64,000 nucleotides of DNA. Origin: Pseudomonas sp. BP8 (GTDB taxonomy: Bacteria; Pseudomonadota; Gammaproteobacteria; Pseudomonadales; Pseudomonadaceae). Each line of letters begins with the position of its first letter. Within the stretch, counting starts at the first letter, position 1. The DNA lies in NCBI RefSeq assembly GCF_017875955.1, contig NZ_JAGINK010000001.1:1960001-2024000 (forward strand), given 5' to 3'. Positions 1 to 7,645 of the stretch are shown here, piece after piece. The notes under the pieces are model-generated. The model did no database searches and was not told where the DNA came from. It worked only from the letters and a program-made list of their open reading frames with translations. Position numbers and translations under genes: made by a program.

Positions 1-232
1 CGAGCCATTCGAGAACCAGGGTCGCCTGACCGACCTGATGCGCAGTGGCAAATTGTTCAGCGACATCGGCCTGCCGCCGATCAACCCGCAGGACGACCGT
101 GCCATGATCTGCGGTAGCCCGAGCATGCTCGACGAGACCAGCGAAGTGCTCAACAGCTTCGGCCTGAAAGTCTCTGCGCGTATGCGTGAGCCGGGTGATT
201 ACCTGATCGAGCGAGCGTTCGTCGAGAAGTAA
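1..232 (+). CDS. fpr: Ferredoxin--NADP+ reductase, C-terminal part (cut by window start)
   Basis: Only the last 76 codons are in the window (reading frame from base 2), ending in TAA. The residues GRLTDLMRSG, DDRAMICGSP and the C-terminal GDYLIERAFVEK match the NADP-binding half and tail of bacterial Fpr. The enzyme passes electrons between NADPH and ferredoxin or flavodoxin in the cytoplasm and supports oxidative-stress defence and Fe-S metabolism. The start and the FAD-binding half lie outside. A strong terminator follows immediately, so this is the last gene of its transcript. The family call is firm despite the truncation. Confidence 0.9.
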   Translation, partial: EPFENQGRLTDLMRSGKLFSDIGLPPINPQDDRAMICGSPSMLDETSEVLNSFGLKVSARMREPGDYLIERAFVEK

Positions 233-244
233 GGCGATCGCCCC

Positions 245-279
245 AAAAAAAACGCAGGCCTCGGCCTGCGTTTTTTTTT
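245..279 (+). terminator. Rho-independent terminator after fpr, probably bidirectional
   Basis: A perfect GC-rich stem (CGCAGGCC / GGCCTGCG) with a 2-nt loop is preceded by eight A and followed by nine T. It can end fpr from the left and the leftward trmO transcript from the right. Confidence 0.9.
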
Positions 280-301
280 GCCTTACTGTCAGCGCGAAAA
301 C

Positions 302-997
302 TCAGCTGTCGAGGGTCACTTCCAGAACCCGGATCTGGTCCAGCTGCGGGTAATGCCAGCGCACCTGCACATCCCAGAACTTCACCCCGTACACGCGTTC
401 AACCGGTGGAACTTGATAGGCTGGTCGCGGATCCTGGGCAAGACACTGCTCGATCAGCGCTACCAATGGCTCTCCCAGGCGCAACGCATGCTCGCCAGCC
501 TGGAGCAGGGCGCTGTCGTCCCAGCGCACGGCGATCGCCGCTGGGGCCTCGCTGGCCATCAGGTTGGAGGCTTCAGCGATGCTGTCGGCATACGGTACGT
601 AAGGTTTGATGTCGAGGACCGGCGTGCCGTCGAGCAGGTCGATGCCCGACAGCAACAAGCGTCCCGGCTCGACCCCCTCCAGGCGCACCACCGACTGGCC
701 GATGCCATTGGGCCGATGCGTGGCGCGGGTGGCGAATACGCCCATGCTCTTGTTGCCCCCCAGGCGCGGCGGTCGCACCTTGAGGCGGGGCTTGTCTTCC
801 AGGGCCTGATGGAACAGGAACAGCAGCCACACATGGCTGACCTGTTCCAGGCCTGCCACGGCATCGCCCTGGTCAAACGGCGGCAGCAGCTCCAGTACGC
901 CACGTGCCGCCGGCGCCAGCTGCGGCTGGCGCGGGATGGCGAACTTCTCTTTGAAGCAAGAGCGGACGATACCGACCGGCGAGACTGTGTGCTGCAT
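302..997 (-). CDS. trmO: tRNA (N6-threonylcarbamoyladenosine37-N6)-methyltransferase TrmO (TsaA/VirR family)
   Basis: The 231-residue protein shows the YaeB/TsaA fold signatures: GIVRSCFKEKFAIPRQP near the N-terminus, then RPPRLGGNKSMGVFATRATHRPNGIGQS and DLLDGTPVLDIKPYVPYADS. This family uses SAM to methylate t6A37 in tRNA-Thr(GGU), tuning decoding. ATG at 997 is preferred; an in-frame GTG lies at 1003. The upstream gene (DUF1456) ends at 1004, only 6 bases before this ATG, so the two are probably cotranscribed and translationally coupled. The length is typical and no key motif is missing. Confidence 0.85.
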   Translation of the reverse strand: MQHTVSPVGIVRSCFKEKFAIPRQPQLAPAARGVLELLPPFDQGDAVAGLEQVSHVWLLFLFHQALEDKPRLKVRPPRLGGNKSMGVFATRATHRPNGIGQSVVRLEGVEPGRLLLSGIDLLDGTPVLDIKPYVPYADSIAEASNLMASEAPAAIAVRWDDSALLQAGEHALRLGEPLVALIEQCLAQDPRPAYQVPPVERVYGVKFWDVQVRWHYPQLDQIRVLEVTLDS

Positions 998-1003
998 GAC
1001 CAC

Positions 1004-1465
1004 TCAGCCGTGCACGCGCTGGGTCAGGCCTTTGAGGAAATTGCGCAGCAACTGGTCGCCGCAAGGGCGGTAGTTGTCATGACCGACCTTGCGGAACAAG
1101 GCGCTTAGCTCTGGCTTGGTCACCGGGAAGTCGACCGACTTGAGCACGCTGTGCATGTCGTCTTCCTTCAGCTCGAAGGCCACGCGCAGTTTCTTCAGCA
1201 CGGCGTTGTTGGTCACCGGTACCTCGATCGGCTGCGGCGGACGGCTCTCGTCGCGACCACGGCGGTGGATCACCAGGCCGTCGAGGAAGTGTGCCATGAC
1301 TTCATCCGGGCAACGAACGTAGCCGGCTTCTTCTTCTTTCTTCATGTAGGTGGCGACTGCTTCGGTGGACACCGCAAGGCCCGACAACCCGATGATCTTG
1401 ACGATCTCGGCATCGTTGACTTTGAGCATGTAGCGCATGCTGCGCAGGACGTCATTGTGGTTCAT
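1004..1465 (-). CDS. DUF1456 family protein (YehS-like)
   Basis: This 153-residue protein contains two similar halves of about 70 residues. Each begins with a short helical VLRSMRYMLKVND- or VLKKLRVAFELKEDD-type segment and each has a later DxxxAxFLDGL/LLRNFLKGL-type helix. That internal duplication is the hallmark of DUF1456/YehS. The molecular function is unknown. It sits between an S4-domain RNA-binding protein and trmO on the same strand, so an RNA-linked role is a guess from context only. The gap to the downstream trmO is minimal, which implies an operon. Confidence 0.8.
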   Translation of the reverse strand: MNHNDVLRSMRYMLKVNDAEIVKIIGLSGLAVSTEAVATYMKKEEEAGYVRCPDEVMAHFLDGLVIHRRGRDESRPPQPIEVPVTNNAVLKKLRVAFELKEDDMHSVLKSVDFPVTKPELSALFRKVGHDNYRPCGDQLLRNFLKGLTQRVHG

Positions 1466-1513
1466 TGCTGCAAATCCTGTTCAAAGCCGCGCCGAGTGGC
1501 GCGGGGGTGTTGC

Positions 1514-2224
1514 TTAGAAACGTTCGGTAGCGGCCACGTAGCGCCATTGGCCGAGGGGCGTCTTGCCCATCGATACACCGCCGACACGGATACGACGCAT
1601 GCTGACGATCTCCAGGCGCAGGCTGGCGCAGAGTTCGCTGATCTGGCCGGGCAGGGGGTTCTTCAGGGCCAGGCGCAGGTGGGTTTCGTTCTGCCAGCTG
1701 GCTTTGGCCTTGGGCAGTTCGCGGTCATTGCGGGTGACCCCGCGGGCCAGGCGCTCAAGGGCCTGGGGGGTGGTTTCACCGCGCACTTCGATGATGTATT
1801 CCTGCTCCAGCTTGCGCATGTCGCGCTCGATCTTGCCGCTCACCCGCCAGTCTTGGGTAAACAGCTGCAAGCCGCTGGCGCCACGCTCCAGCGGTGCCAC
1901 GCAGGACAACCGGATGAAGTGCCCGTGCAGGGGGCGCACGCCTTCGCGATGGAGCTCGCTGAGGTTATCCATGCCGATGCTGGCGCGGGCCGTCTCGGCG
2001 TCGATGCCGGCCGGCTGGTTGAGCAGCAGGGTGACCGGCTCCAGCGCTTCGGCGCTGGCACCCGGGAGCAGGGCGACCTGCTGGCCTTCAACCTTGAACT
2101 GGGGCTGTTCGACGACCACGCCGTCTACCGTCACCCAGCCGCCTTCGATGTATTGCTCGGCTTCGCGGCGGGAGCAGCCGAGTTGCTCGATGAGGCGTTT
2201 GGAAAGGCGTACGGGTTCAGACAT
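1514..2224 (-). CDS. RsuA-family S4-domain pseudouridine synthase-like protein with a substituted active site
   Basis: 236 residues. The N-terminal S4 RNA-binding domain (about residues 5-50, VRLSKRLIEQLGCSRREAEQ) is followed by an RsuA-type catalytic fold (about 60-225). In active RsuA/RluB/E/F enzymes the catalytic loop reads GRLDxxTxGL. Here it reads APLERGASGL, putting Glu113 where the catalytic Asp is expected. The later GRYHQVKRM-type motif is also lost (PGQISEL around 193-197). The protein probably still binds structured RNA, but pseudouridine formation is doubtful. The gene lies just upstream of DUF1456 and trmO on the same strand. Confidence 0.75.
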   Translation of the reverse strand: MSEPVRLSKRLIEQLGCSRREAEQYIEGGWVTVDGVVVEQPQFKVEGQQVALLPGASAEALEPVTLLLNQPAGIDAETARASIGMDNLSELHREGVRPLHGHFIRLSCVAPLERGASGLQLFTQDWRVSGKIERDMRKLEQEYIIEVRGETTPQALERLARGVTRNDRELPKAKASWQNETHLRLALKNPLPGQISELCASLRLEIVSMRRIRVGGVSMGKTPLGQWRYVAATERF

Positions 2225-2315
2225 GGAGACGATTCGCTAAAGGCAGGGGAAGACCTGCCATTGTACCTGCCCGAACGGGCTTGGGGCTGGGAATCTGTGC
2301 CATTTGCGCCGTTTC

Positions 2316-2786
2316 CTAGCCGCAGTCGCGCAGCGTCGGGGCTTTCAGGCGCAGGTGCAGCAGCGGATAGGGTTGGCCAAGGCCATCGGTCGGCGAGTGC
2401 CCGATGATCTCGAAGCCCTCGTGCAGGTAAAAGCCCAGCGCCTGTGGATTTTGCTCGTTGACGTCCAGGCGTTGGGCGTTGAGTTCATCGATGGCGTAAT
2501 GCAGCAGTCGTTTGCCCACCCCTTTGCCGCGATGCTCGGGGGCGACGAAGAGCATGTCGAGTCGGCCACTGGCGACGCCGGCAAAGCCGAGGATGCGCTG
2601 GCGGCTGTCCTTGCAGCAGATCAGCATCACGGCGTCGAGGTATTTGCACAGGACGTGTTCGCGCAGCAGCACGATGTAGGCGTCGGGAAGAAAGTCATGG
2701 GTGGCGCGCACCGAGGCTTCCCAGACTCGGACCAGTTCCGGGTAGTCGCTCAGGTGTGGGGTTTGCACTGTCATTGCCGATCGCAT
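2316..2786 (-). CDS. GNAT family N-acetyltransferase
   Basis: 156 residues from the chosen ATG at 2786, which has a GGAGG ribosome site 8 bases upstream. A longer frame to 2906 has no such site. The GNAT acetyl-CoA signature is clear: LDMLFVAPEHRGKGVGKRLL (V/I-x-P-x-x-R-G-K-G-V/I-G). It is followed by the beta5-alpha4 region LDVNEQNPQALGFYLHEGFE, typical of small-molecule or peptide acetyltransferases of the YjaB/PhnO-like type. The substrate cannot be told from sequence. It is transcribed away from the repeat block to its right and toward the RsuA-like gene. Confidence 0.85.
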   Translation of the reverse strand: MRSAMTVQTPHLSDYPELVRVWEASVRATHDFLPDAYIVLLREHVLCKYLDAVMLICCKDSRQRILGFAGVASGRLDMLFVAPEHRGKGVGKRLLHYAIDELNAQRLDVNEQNPQALGFYLHEGFEIIGHSPTDGLGQPYPLLHLRLKAPTLRDCG

Positions 2787-2892
2787 TCCGGAAATCCTCC
2801 ATGGTCGTTGAGGAAAACATAGATGCAAAAAAGTGGTTCTTCGCGGATTGTCGGGGGCTAGGGGGTGGTTGTGGGTGTGAGGCTTGTAGATT

Positions 2893-3147
2893 GGGGGCTT
2901 ATCCATTTGATGTGGTGGAGCTGCTGGCCCCTTCCGCCCTTACCGCGGGTCACTTTTTTTCTTGGAAAAAAGTAACCAAAAACCGCTTGCTCCTGCATCC
3001 GGCCCTGCGCTGCGCTCCGGGTTCCCTCGCTCCGGTCTTGCTCCGGGAGGACCGCGCTGTACGGCCCCTCCTGGGCCTCAGCGCTTTCCGGCCATCCATG
3101 GCCTCCACCCCCCTGCGCAAGACCTCCACTCGGCCTCCTGAAGTCGC
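2893..3147 (+). repeat. Dispersed repeat of about 255 bp, copy 1
   Basis: The block begins GGGGGCTTATCCATTTGA and contains the distinctive CACTTTTTTTCTTGGAAAAA run followed by AGTAACCAAAAACCGCTTGC. It ends at CGGCCTCCTGAAGTCGC. A near-identical copy lies inverted at 3630-3879 and another in the same orientation at 32261-32515. All three occur in gene-free DNA. Open frames run through it in several phases, but they differ between copies and start nowhere consistent, so I treat it as non-coding. No transposase, terminal inverted repeats or target duplications were recognised. Confidence 0.9.
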
Positions 3148-3152
3148 TGGTA

Positions 3153-3176
3153 GATCAAGAGCAAGATCAAGATCAA
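3153..3176 (+). repeat. GATCAA hexanucleotide tandem repeat (4 units, one variant)
   Basis: Four 6-bp units directly adjoin the right edge of repeat copy 1; the second unit reads GAGCAA. The same position next to copy 3 (32523-32552) has five perfect units, so unit number varies between copies. Confidence 0.9.
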
Positions 3177-3182
3177 CAGCCA

Positions 3183-3475
3183 GGGCAACGGCAGGCGGAT
3201 CGCTGCGCTCTCGCTTTGTTTGTTTACGAGCGGAATTGTGGCGTGGCTGGGCAGGGCTGCGCCCTGCGATTTGCATTGGCAATACCGGCCTCTTCGCGGG
3301 ACAAGCCCGCTACAGGAATTGCATACCTGCCTGGCTCTACACCAATCAGGGCAACGGCAGGCGAATCGCTGCGCTCTCGCTTTGTTTATCTACCAGCGGA
3401 TTTGTGGGGTGGCTGGCAGGGCTGCGCCCTGCGATTTGCGTTGCCAGTACCGGCCTCTTCGCGGGACAAGTCGGA
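3183..3475 (+). repeat. Tandem duplication of the repeat's distal segment with embedded REP halves
   Basis: A segment of about 135 bp occurs at 3183-3316 and again at 3348-3475. It starts GGGCAACGGCAGGC, contains CGCTGCGCTCTCGCTTTGTTT and GGGCTGCGCCCTGCGATTTG, and ends in a REP (ACCGGCCTCTTCGCGGGACA). The single-copy equivalent lies at 32558-32690 downstream of repeat copy 3. The composite element (core, hexamers, this segment, REPs) is therefore a recurrent unit that has locally duplicated here. Confidence 0.8.
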
Positions 3476-3529
3476 TCGCCGCACCGCCGCCCCTACAGGT
3501 ATTGCGCAAATTTTGAATTCGGCGCAAAT

Positions 3530-3564
3530 CCTGTAGGAGCGGGCTTGTCCCGCGAAGAGGCCCG
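3530..3564 (-). repeat. REP element
   Basis: CCTGTAGGAGCGGGCTTGTC followed by CCGCGAAGAGGCC is the inverse of the REP halves at 3283-3316 and 3447-3475. The three form REP pairs on either side of a short AT-rich spacer. Downstream, CCCGAATATCCACCACC and GACGCCGCCCGTAACTTCGC recur after the equivalent REP at 32749. Confidence 0.85.
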
Positions 3565-3629
3565 AATATCCACCACCGCAGCCACTGTCGAAGACAACGC
3601 CAGCCCAGACGCCGCCCGTAACTTCGCGA

Positions 3630-3879
3630 CGTCAGGAGGCCGAGTGGAGGTCTTGTGCAGGGAGGTGGAGGCCATGGATGGCCGGAAAGCGCTGAGGCCC
3701 AGGATGGGCCGTACAGCGCGGTCCTCCCGGAGCAAGACCGGAGCGAGGGAACCCGTAGCGAAGCGGAGGGCCGGATGCAGGAGCAGGCGGTTTTTGGTTA
3801 CTTTTTTCCAAGAAAAAAAGTGACCCGCCGTAAGGGCGGAAGGGGCCATTACAGCCACTACATCAAATGGATAAGCCCA
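3630..3879 (-). repeat. Dispersed repeat of about 255 bp, copy 2 (inverted)
   Basis: This is the reverse complement of copy 1: it starts CGACGTCAGGAGGCCGAG and ends TCAAATGGATAAGCCCA on the + strand. Copies 1 and 2 face each other across about 480 bp of REP-rich DNA, so a transcript crossing them could fold into a hairpin of roughly 250 bp with scattered mismatches. No coding sequence is supported. Confidence 0.9.
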
Positions 3880-3885
3880 CAATTC

Positions 3886-3930
3886 CCAAGCCAAGCCAAG
3901 CCAAGCCAAGCCAAGCCAAGCCAAGCCAAC
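3886..3930 (+). repeat. CCAAG pentanucleotide microsatellite (8 perfect units plus CCAAC)
   Basis: Eight consecutive CCAAG units run from 3886 to 3925, followed by one CCAAC unit. The array lies just outside the edge of the inverted repeat copy and is not within a gene. Confidence 0.95.
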
Positions 3931-3961
3931 AGATCATCTCCCCCACCAATCCCTGAAGAAC

Positions 3962-3996
3962 CAAAAAAATACCCCGCAAGTAGGCGGGGTATTTTA
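3962..3996 (-). terminator. Rho-independent terminator of rimO
   Basis: The stem ATACCCCGC / GCGGGGTAT with a 6-nt loop is followed, on the minus strand, by a run of seven T. It lies about 40 bases past the rimO stop. Confidence 0.9.
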
Positions 3997-4036
3997 GTGG
4001 TCTGAGGCGCAACGCGCCCCATGCAATCTCAAGCCG

Positions 4037-5374
4037 TCAGACAGGCTCAGCCCACATGTCGTACTCGTCGGCATCCACCACCCGGCAGCGAACCTTGTCG
4101 CCCGGCTTGAAACCATGGTCGCCGTCGATGAACACGCTGCCATCGATCTCCGGTGCGTCGAAGAAGCTGCGCCCCACCGAACCTTGCTCCTCGACCTCGT
4201 CGATCAGTACCTCGATCTCGCGGCCGATACGCAGTTGCAGGCGCGCGGCGCTGATCGCTTGCTGATGAGCCATGAAGCGGTCCCAGCGGTCCTGCTTGAT
4301 CTCATCCGGTACTTCATCCAGGCCCAGGTCGTTGGCCGGGGCGCCTTCGACCGGGGAGTACTGGAAGCAACCCACGCGGTCAAGCTGGGCTTCGCTCAGC
4401 CAGTCGAGCAGGTACTGGAAGTCTTCTTCGGTCTCGCCCGGGAAGCCGACGATGAAGGTCGAACGGATCACCAGTTGCGGGCACTGTTCGCGCCAGTTCT
4501 TGATGCGCGCCAGGGTGCGGTCTTCGAAGGCCGGGCGCTTCATCGACTTGAGCACTTTCGGGCTGGCATGCTGGAACGGGATGTCCAGGTACGGCAGGAT
4601 CTTGCCAGCGGCCATCAACGGGATCACATCGTCGACGTTCGGGTACGGGTACACGTAGTGCAGGCGTACCCAGGCACCCAGGCTGCTCAGGGCTTCGCAC
4701 AGCTCGAGCATGCGCGTCTTGACCGGGCGACCGTTCCAGAAGTCGGTCTTGTATTTGACGTCGACACCGTAGGCGCTGGTGTCCTGGGAGATCACCAGGA
4801 TCTCCTTGACGCCGGCCTTGACCAGGCGCTCGGCCTCGCTCAGCACTTCACCCACCGGGCGGCTGACCAGCTTGCCGCGCATCGACGGGATGATGCAGAA
4901 GCTGCAGCTGTGGTTGCAGCCTTCGGAAATCTTCAGGTACGCATAGTGACGTGGGGTCAGCTTGACGCCTTGCGGCGGCACCAGGTCGATCAGCGGGTTG
5001 TGGTCTTTACGCGGCGGCACTACTTCATGCACGGCGTTGACCACTTGCTCGTACTGCTGCGGACCGGTGACCGACAACACGCTCGGGTGTACGTCACGGA
5101 TGTTGCCTTCCTCGACACCCATGCAGCCGGTGACGATGACCTTGCCGTTTTCCTTGATCGCTTCACCGATCACTTCCAGCGACTCGGCCTTGGCGCTGTC
5201 GATGAACCCGCAGGTGTTGACCACCACGACGTCAGCGTCTTCATAGGTAGGCACGACTTCATAGCCTTCCATGCGCAGCTGGGTCAGGATGCGTTCGGAG
5301 TCGACCAGGGCTTTAGGGCACCCGAGCGAAACAAATCCTACCTTCGGCGGGGTAGAAGCGGGAGTGGTGGACAT
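4037..5374 (-). CDS. rimO: Ribosomal protein uS12 methylthiotransferase RimO
   Basis: 445 residues from ATG at 5374, which has a GAGG site 7 bases upstream. Domains in order are an N-terminal methylthiotransferase (UPF0004) domain with [19 protein letters not shown] and VTGCMG cysteines, a radical-SAM core with CNHSCSFC (C-x3-C-x2-C), and a C-terminal TRAM domain. RimO adds a methylthio group to the beta-carbon of Asp88 of ribosomal protein S12. The S12-specific reading rather than MiaB follows from the PKALVDSE context and [18 protein letters not shown]. It is a single-gene unit with its own terminator, divergent from kup. Confidence 0.95.
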   Translation of the reverse strand: MSTTPASTPPKVGFVSLGCPKALVDSERILTQLRMEGYEVVPTYEDADVVVVNTCGFIDSAKAESLEVIGEAIKENGKVIVTGCMGVEEGNIRDVHPSVLSVTGPQQYEQVVNAVHEVVPPRKDHNPLIDLVPPQGVKLTPRHYAYLKISEGCNHSCSFCIIPSMRGKLVSRPVGEVLSEAERLVKAGVKEILVISQDTSAYGVDVKYKTDFWNGRPVKTRMLELCEALSSLGAWVRLHYVYPYPNVDDVIPLMAAGKILPYLDIPFQHASPKVLKSMKRPAFEDRTLARIKNWREQCPQLVIRSTFIVGFPGETEEDFQYLLDWLSEAQLDRVGCFQYSPVEGAPANDLGLDEVPDEIKQDRWDRFMAHQQAISAARLQLRIGREIEVLIDEVEEQGSVGRSFFDAPEIDGSVFIDGDHGFKPGDKVRCRVVDADEYDMWAEPV

Positions 5375-5607
5375 AGCTAACCTCGGTATTGAAAGCGGCT
5401 GCCCCTTGGATAACAAGGGCCAGGCTTGCGGGCGCTTTGGGCGCCTCTGATCAAAAAGTGCGCAATTCTAGCGAGCGCGCGGTCGCTTGACCAGCAGAAA
5501 AGCGACGAACGCTGCGCTATGCTTCGCGCCAGTGTAGCGGGGTATCGGTAAGGCCCTGATGCGCAGGTGAATTCAACCGGCCCGAGGGCCGTCTGCAGGA
5601 GTGCTCG

Positions 5608-7506
5608 ATGGTTCAGGCAAGCAGTCACACCGAAGGCGGGCAGGGCGTGGCACGGCCGGTGAGCCTGCTGGTGGCCGCGGTAGGGGTGGTCTACGGCGAT
5701 ATCGGCACTAGTCCTTTATATACCCTCAAGGAAGTCTTCTCCGGCGGCTATGGAGTGCCGGTCAACCATGACGGCGTGCTCGGCATCCTGTCGTTGATCC
5801 TGTGGTCGTTGCTCTGGGTGGTCTCGCTCAAATACGTGACCTTCATCCTGCGCGCCGACAACCAGGGCGAAGGCGGCATCATGGCGCTGACCGCGCTGGC
5901 GCGGCGGGCGGCGGCGCCCTATCCGAAGCTGCGCATGCTGATGGTCGGCTGCGGTCTGATTGGCGCGTCGCTGTTTTATGGCGACAGCATGATCACCCCA
6001 GCGGTGTCGGTGCTGTCGGCGGTAGAGGGGATGGGCCTGGCGTTCGACGGCATCGACCACTGGGTGGTGCCGATTGCGGTGGTGGTGCTGGTCGGGCTGT
6101 TTCTCGTGCAAAAGCATGGCACGGCGAAAATCGGCATCCTTTTCGGGCCGGTGATGGTCGCCTGGTTCCTGGTCCTGGCGGCGCTGGGCCTGCATGGCAT
6201 TGCGCAAAGCCCGGAAGTGCTCAAGGCATTCAACCCGGCCTGGGCGCTGCGTTTTTTTGTCGTCCATCCCGGCATCGGCGTGGCAGTGCTGGGCGCAGTA
6301 GTGCTGGCGCTGACCGGCGCCGAAGCGCTGTACGCCGACATGGGCCATTTTGGCCGCAAGCCGATCGCCCGCGCCTGGTTCATCCTGGTATTGCCTGCGC
6401 TGGTGCTCAACTATTTTGGTCAGGGAGCGCTGCTGTTGCAGAACCCTGAAGCTGCGCGCAACCCGTTCTACCTGCTGGCGCCGGCCTGGGCATTGCTGCC
6501 CTTGATCGCACTGGCCACGCTGGCCACGGTGATTGCCTCCCAGGCGGTGATTTCAGGGGCCTTCTCGTTGACTCGGCAGGCGATTCAACTGGGTTACATT
6601 CCGCGCATGCATATCCAGCACACTTCCAGTGACGAGCAGGGGCAGATCTATATCGGTGCGGTGAACTGGGCCTTGATGGTCGCCGTGGTGCTGCTGGTGA
6701 TCGGCTTCGAATCGTCCGGTGCGTTGGCCGCGGCCTATGGCGTAGCGGTCACCGGCACCATGCTGATGACTACCTTGCTGGTCGCCACGGTGATGCTGTT
6801 GCTGTGGAAGTGGCCGCCGTTGCTGGCGGTGCCGATCCTGATGGGCTTCCTGCTGGTGGACGGGCTGTTCTTTGCCGCCAACTTGCCCAAGGTGATCCAG
6901 GGCGGGGCTTTCCCGGTATTGGCCGGGGCCGTGTTGTTCTTGCTGATGACCACCTGGAAGCGTGGCAAGCAGATCCTGGTCGAACGCATCGATGAGGCTG
7001 CGCTACCGCTGCCGGTATTCATCAGCAGCATCCGCGTGCAGCCGCCGCATCGAGTCGAGGGCACGGCGGTGTTTCTTACCGCGCGAGCGGATGCCGTGCC
7101 GCACGCGCTGCTGCACAACATGTTGCATAACCAGGTGCTGCATAACCAGGTGGTGTTGTTGACGGTGGTCAGCGAAGACCGGCCGCGGGTGCCGGAGCAG
7201 GAGCGGTTCGAGGTGGAGGCGTATGGTGACGGCTTCTTCCGCGTGCTGCTGCACTTCGGGTTCATGGATGAGCCGGATGTGCCGCAAGCGTTGAAGTTGT
7301 GTCATCTGGAAGACCTGGACTTCAGCCCGATGCGCACGACCTATTTCCTCAGCCGCGAGACGGTGATCGCCTCGCGCCTGGAGGGCATGGCGCGCTGGCG
7401 TGGGGCGTTGTTTGCTTTCTTGCTGAAGAATGCCAATGGCAACTTGCGCTTCTTCAATCTGCCCTTGAACAGGGTGATCGAGCTGGGGACCCAGGTCGAG
7501 ATCTGA
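5608..7506 (+). CDS. kup: Low-affinity K+ uptake protein Kup (Trk-independent)
   Basis: 632 residues, with AGGAG upstream of the ATG. The KUP/HAK family signature [19 protein letters not shown] lies at about residues 25-43. About twelve hydrophobic helices follow, then a soluble C-terminal region of about 170 residues ending [10 protein letters not shown]. Kup is an inner-membrane K+/H+ symporter used at low pH or under hyperosmotic stress. It is divergently transcribed from rimO. Immediately after the stop is a REP half-site, then the convergent VirJ-like gene. Full length and intact. Confidence 0.95.
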   Translation: MVQASSHTEGGQGVARPVSLLVAAVGVVYGDIGTSPLYTLKEVFSGGYGVPVNHDGVLGILSLILWSLLWVVSLKYVTFILRADNQGEGGIMALTALARRAAAPYPKLRMLMVGCGLIGASLFYGDSMITPAVSVLSAVEGMGLAFDGIDHWVVPIAVVVLVGLFLVQKHGTAKIGILFGPVMVAWFLVLAALGLHGIAQSPEVLKAFNPAWALRFFVVHPGIGVAVLGAVVLALTGAEALYADMGHFGRKPIARAWFILVLPALVLNYFGQGALLLQNPEAARNPFYLLAPAWALLPLIALATLATVIASQAVISGAFSLTRQAIQLGYIPRMHIQHTSSDEQGQIYIGAVNWALMVAVVLLVIGFESSGALAAAYGVAVTGTMLMTTLLVATVMLLLWKWPPLLAVPILMGFLLVDGLFFAANLPKVIQGGAFPVLAGAVLFLLMTTWKRGKQILVERIDEAALPLPVFISSIRVQPPHRVEGTAVFLTARADAVPHALLHNMLHNQVLHNQVVLLTVVSEDRPRVPEQERFEVEAYGDGFFRVLLHFGFMDEPDVPQALKLCHLEDLDFSPMRTTYFLSRETVIASRLEGMARWRGALFAFLLKNANGNLRFFNLPLNRVIELGTQVEI

Positions 7507-7526
7507 GATGGCTGGGGCCGCGTTGC

Positions 7527-7556
7527 GGCCCTTTCGCGACACAAGGCCGCTCCCAC
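7527..7556 (+). repeat. REP half-site (GCGACACAAGGCCGCTCCCA type)
   Basis: GCCCTTTCGCGACACAAGGCCGCTCCCACA is a second sequence class of REP, also seen as pairs at 13635-13737 and 45505-45594. It lies between the convergent kup and VirJ-like genes. Confidence 0.7.
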
Positions 7557-7645
7557 AGAGACCGCGCCAGCTTGAGGTTTAGTGCAAGAGAGTTGCTCCC
7601 ATAGGCGCTGTGCGCGGCTCGCTTGCGGCACAGCCCCTGTGCTTG

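Noticed and set aside
2756..3823. A long open frame (355 codons) across the 2.9-3.8 kb repeats
   Set aside because: It crosses REPs, microsatellites and both repeat copies, has no ribosome site and is not preserved in the copy at 32.3 kb. High GC makes long open frames common.
3886..3930. CRISPR-like array
   Set aside because: It is a simple pentanucleotide repeat without spacers; no cas genes are present in the window.
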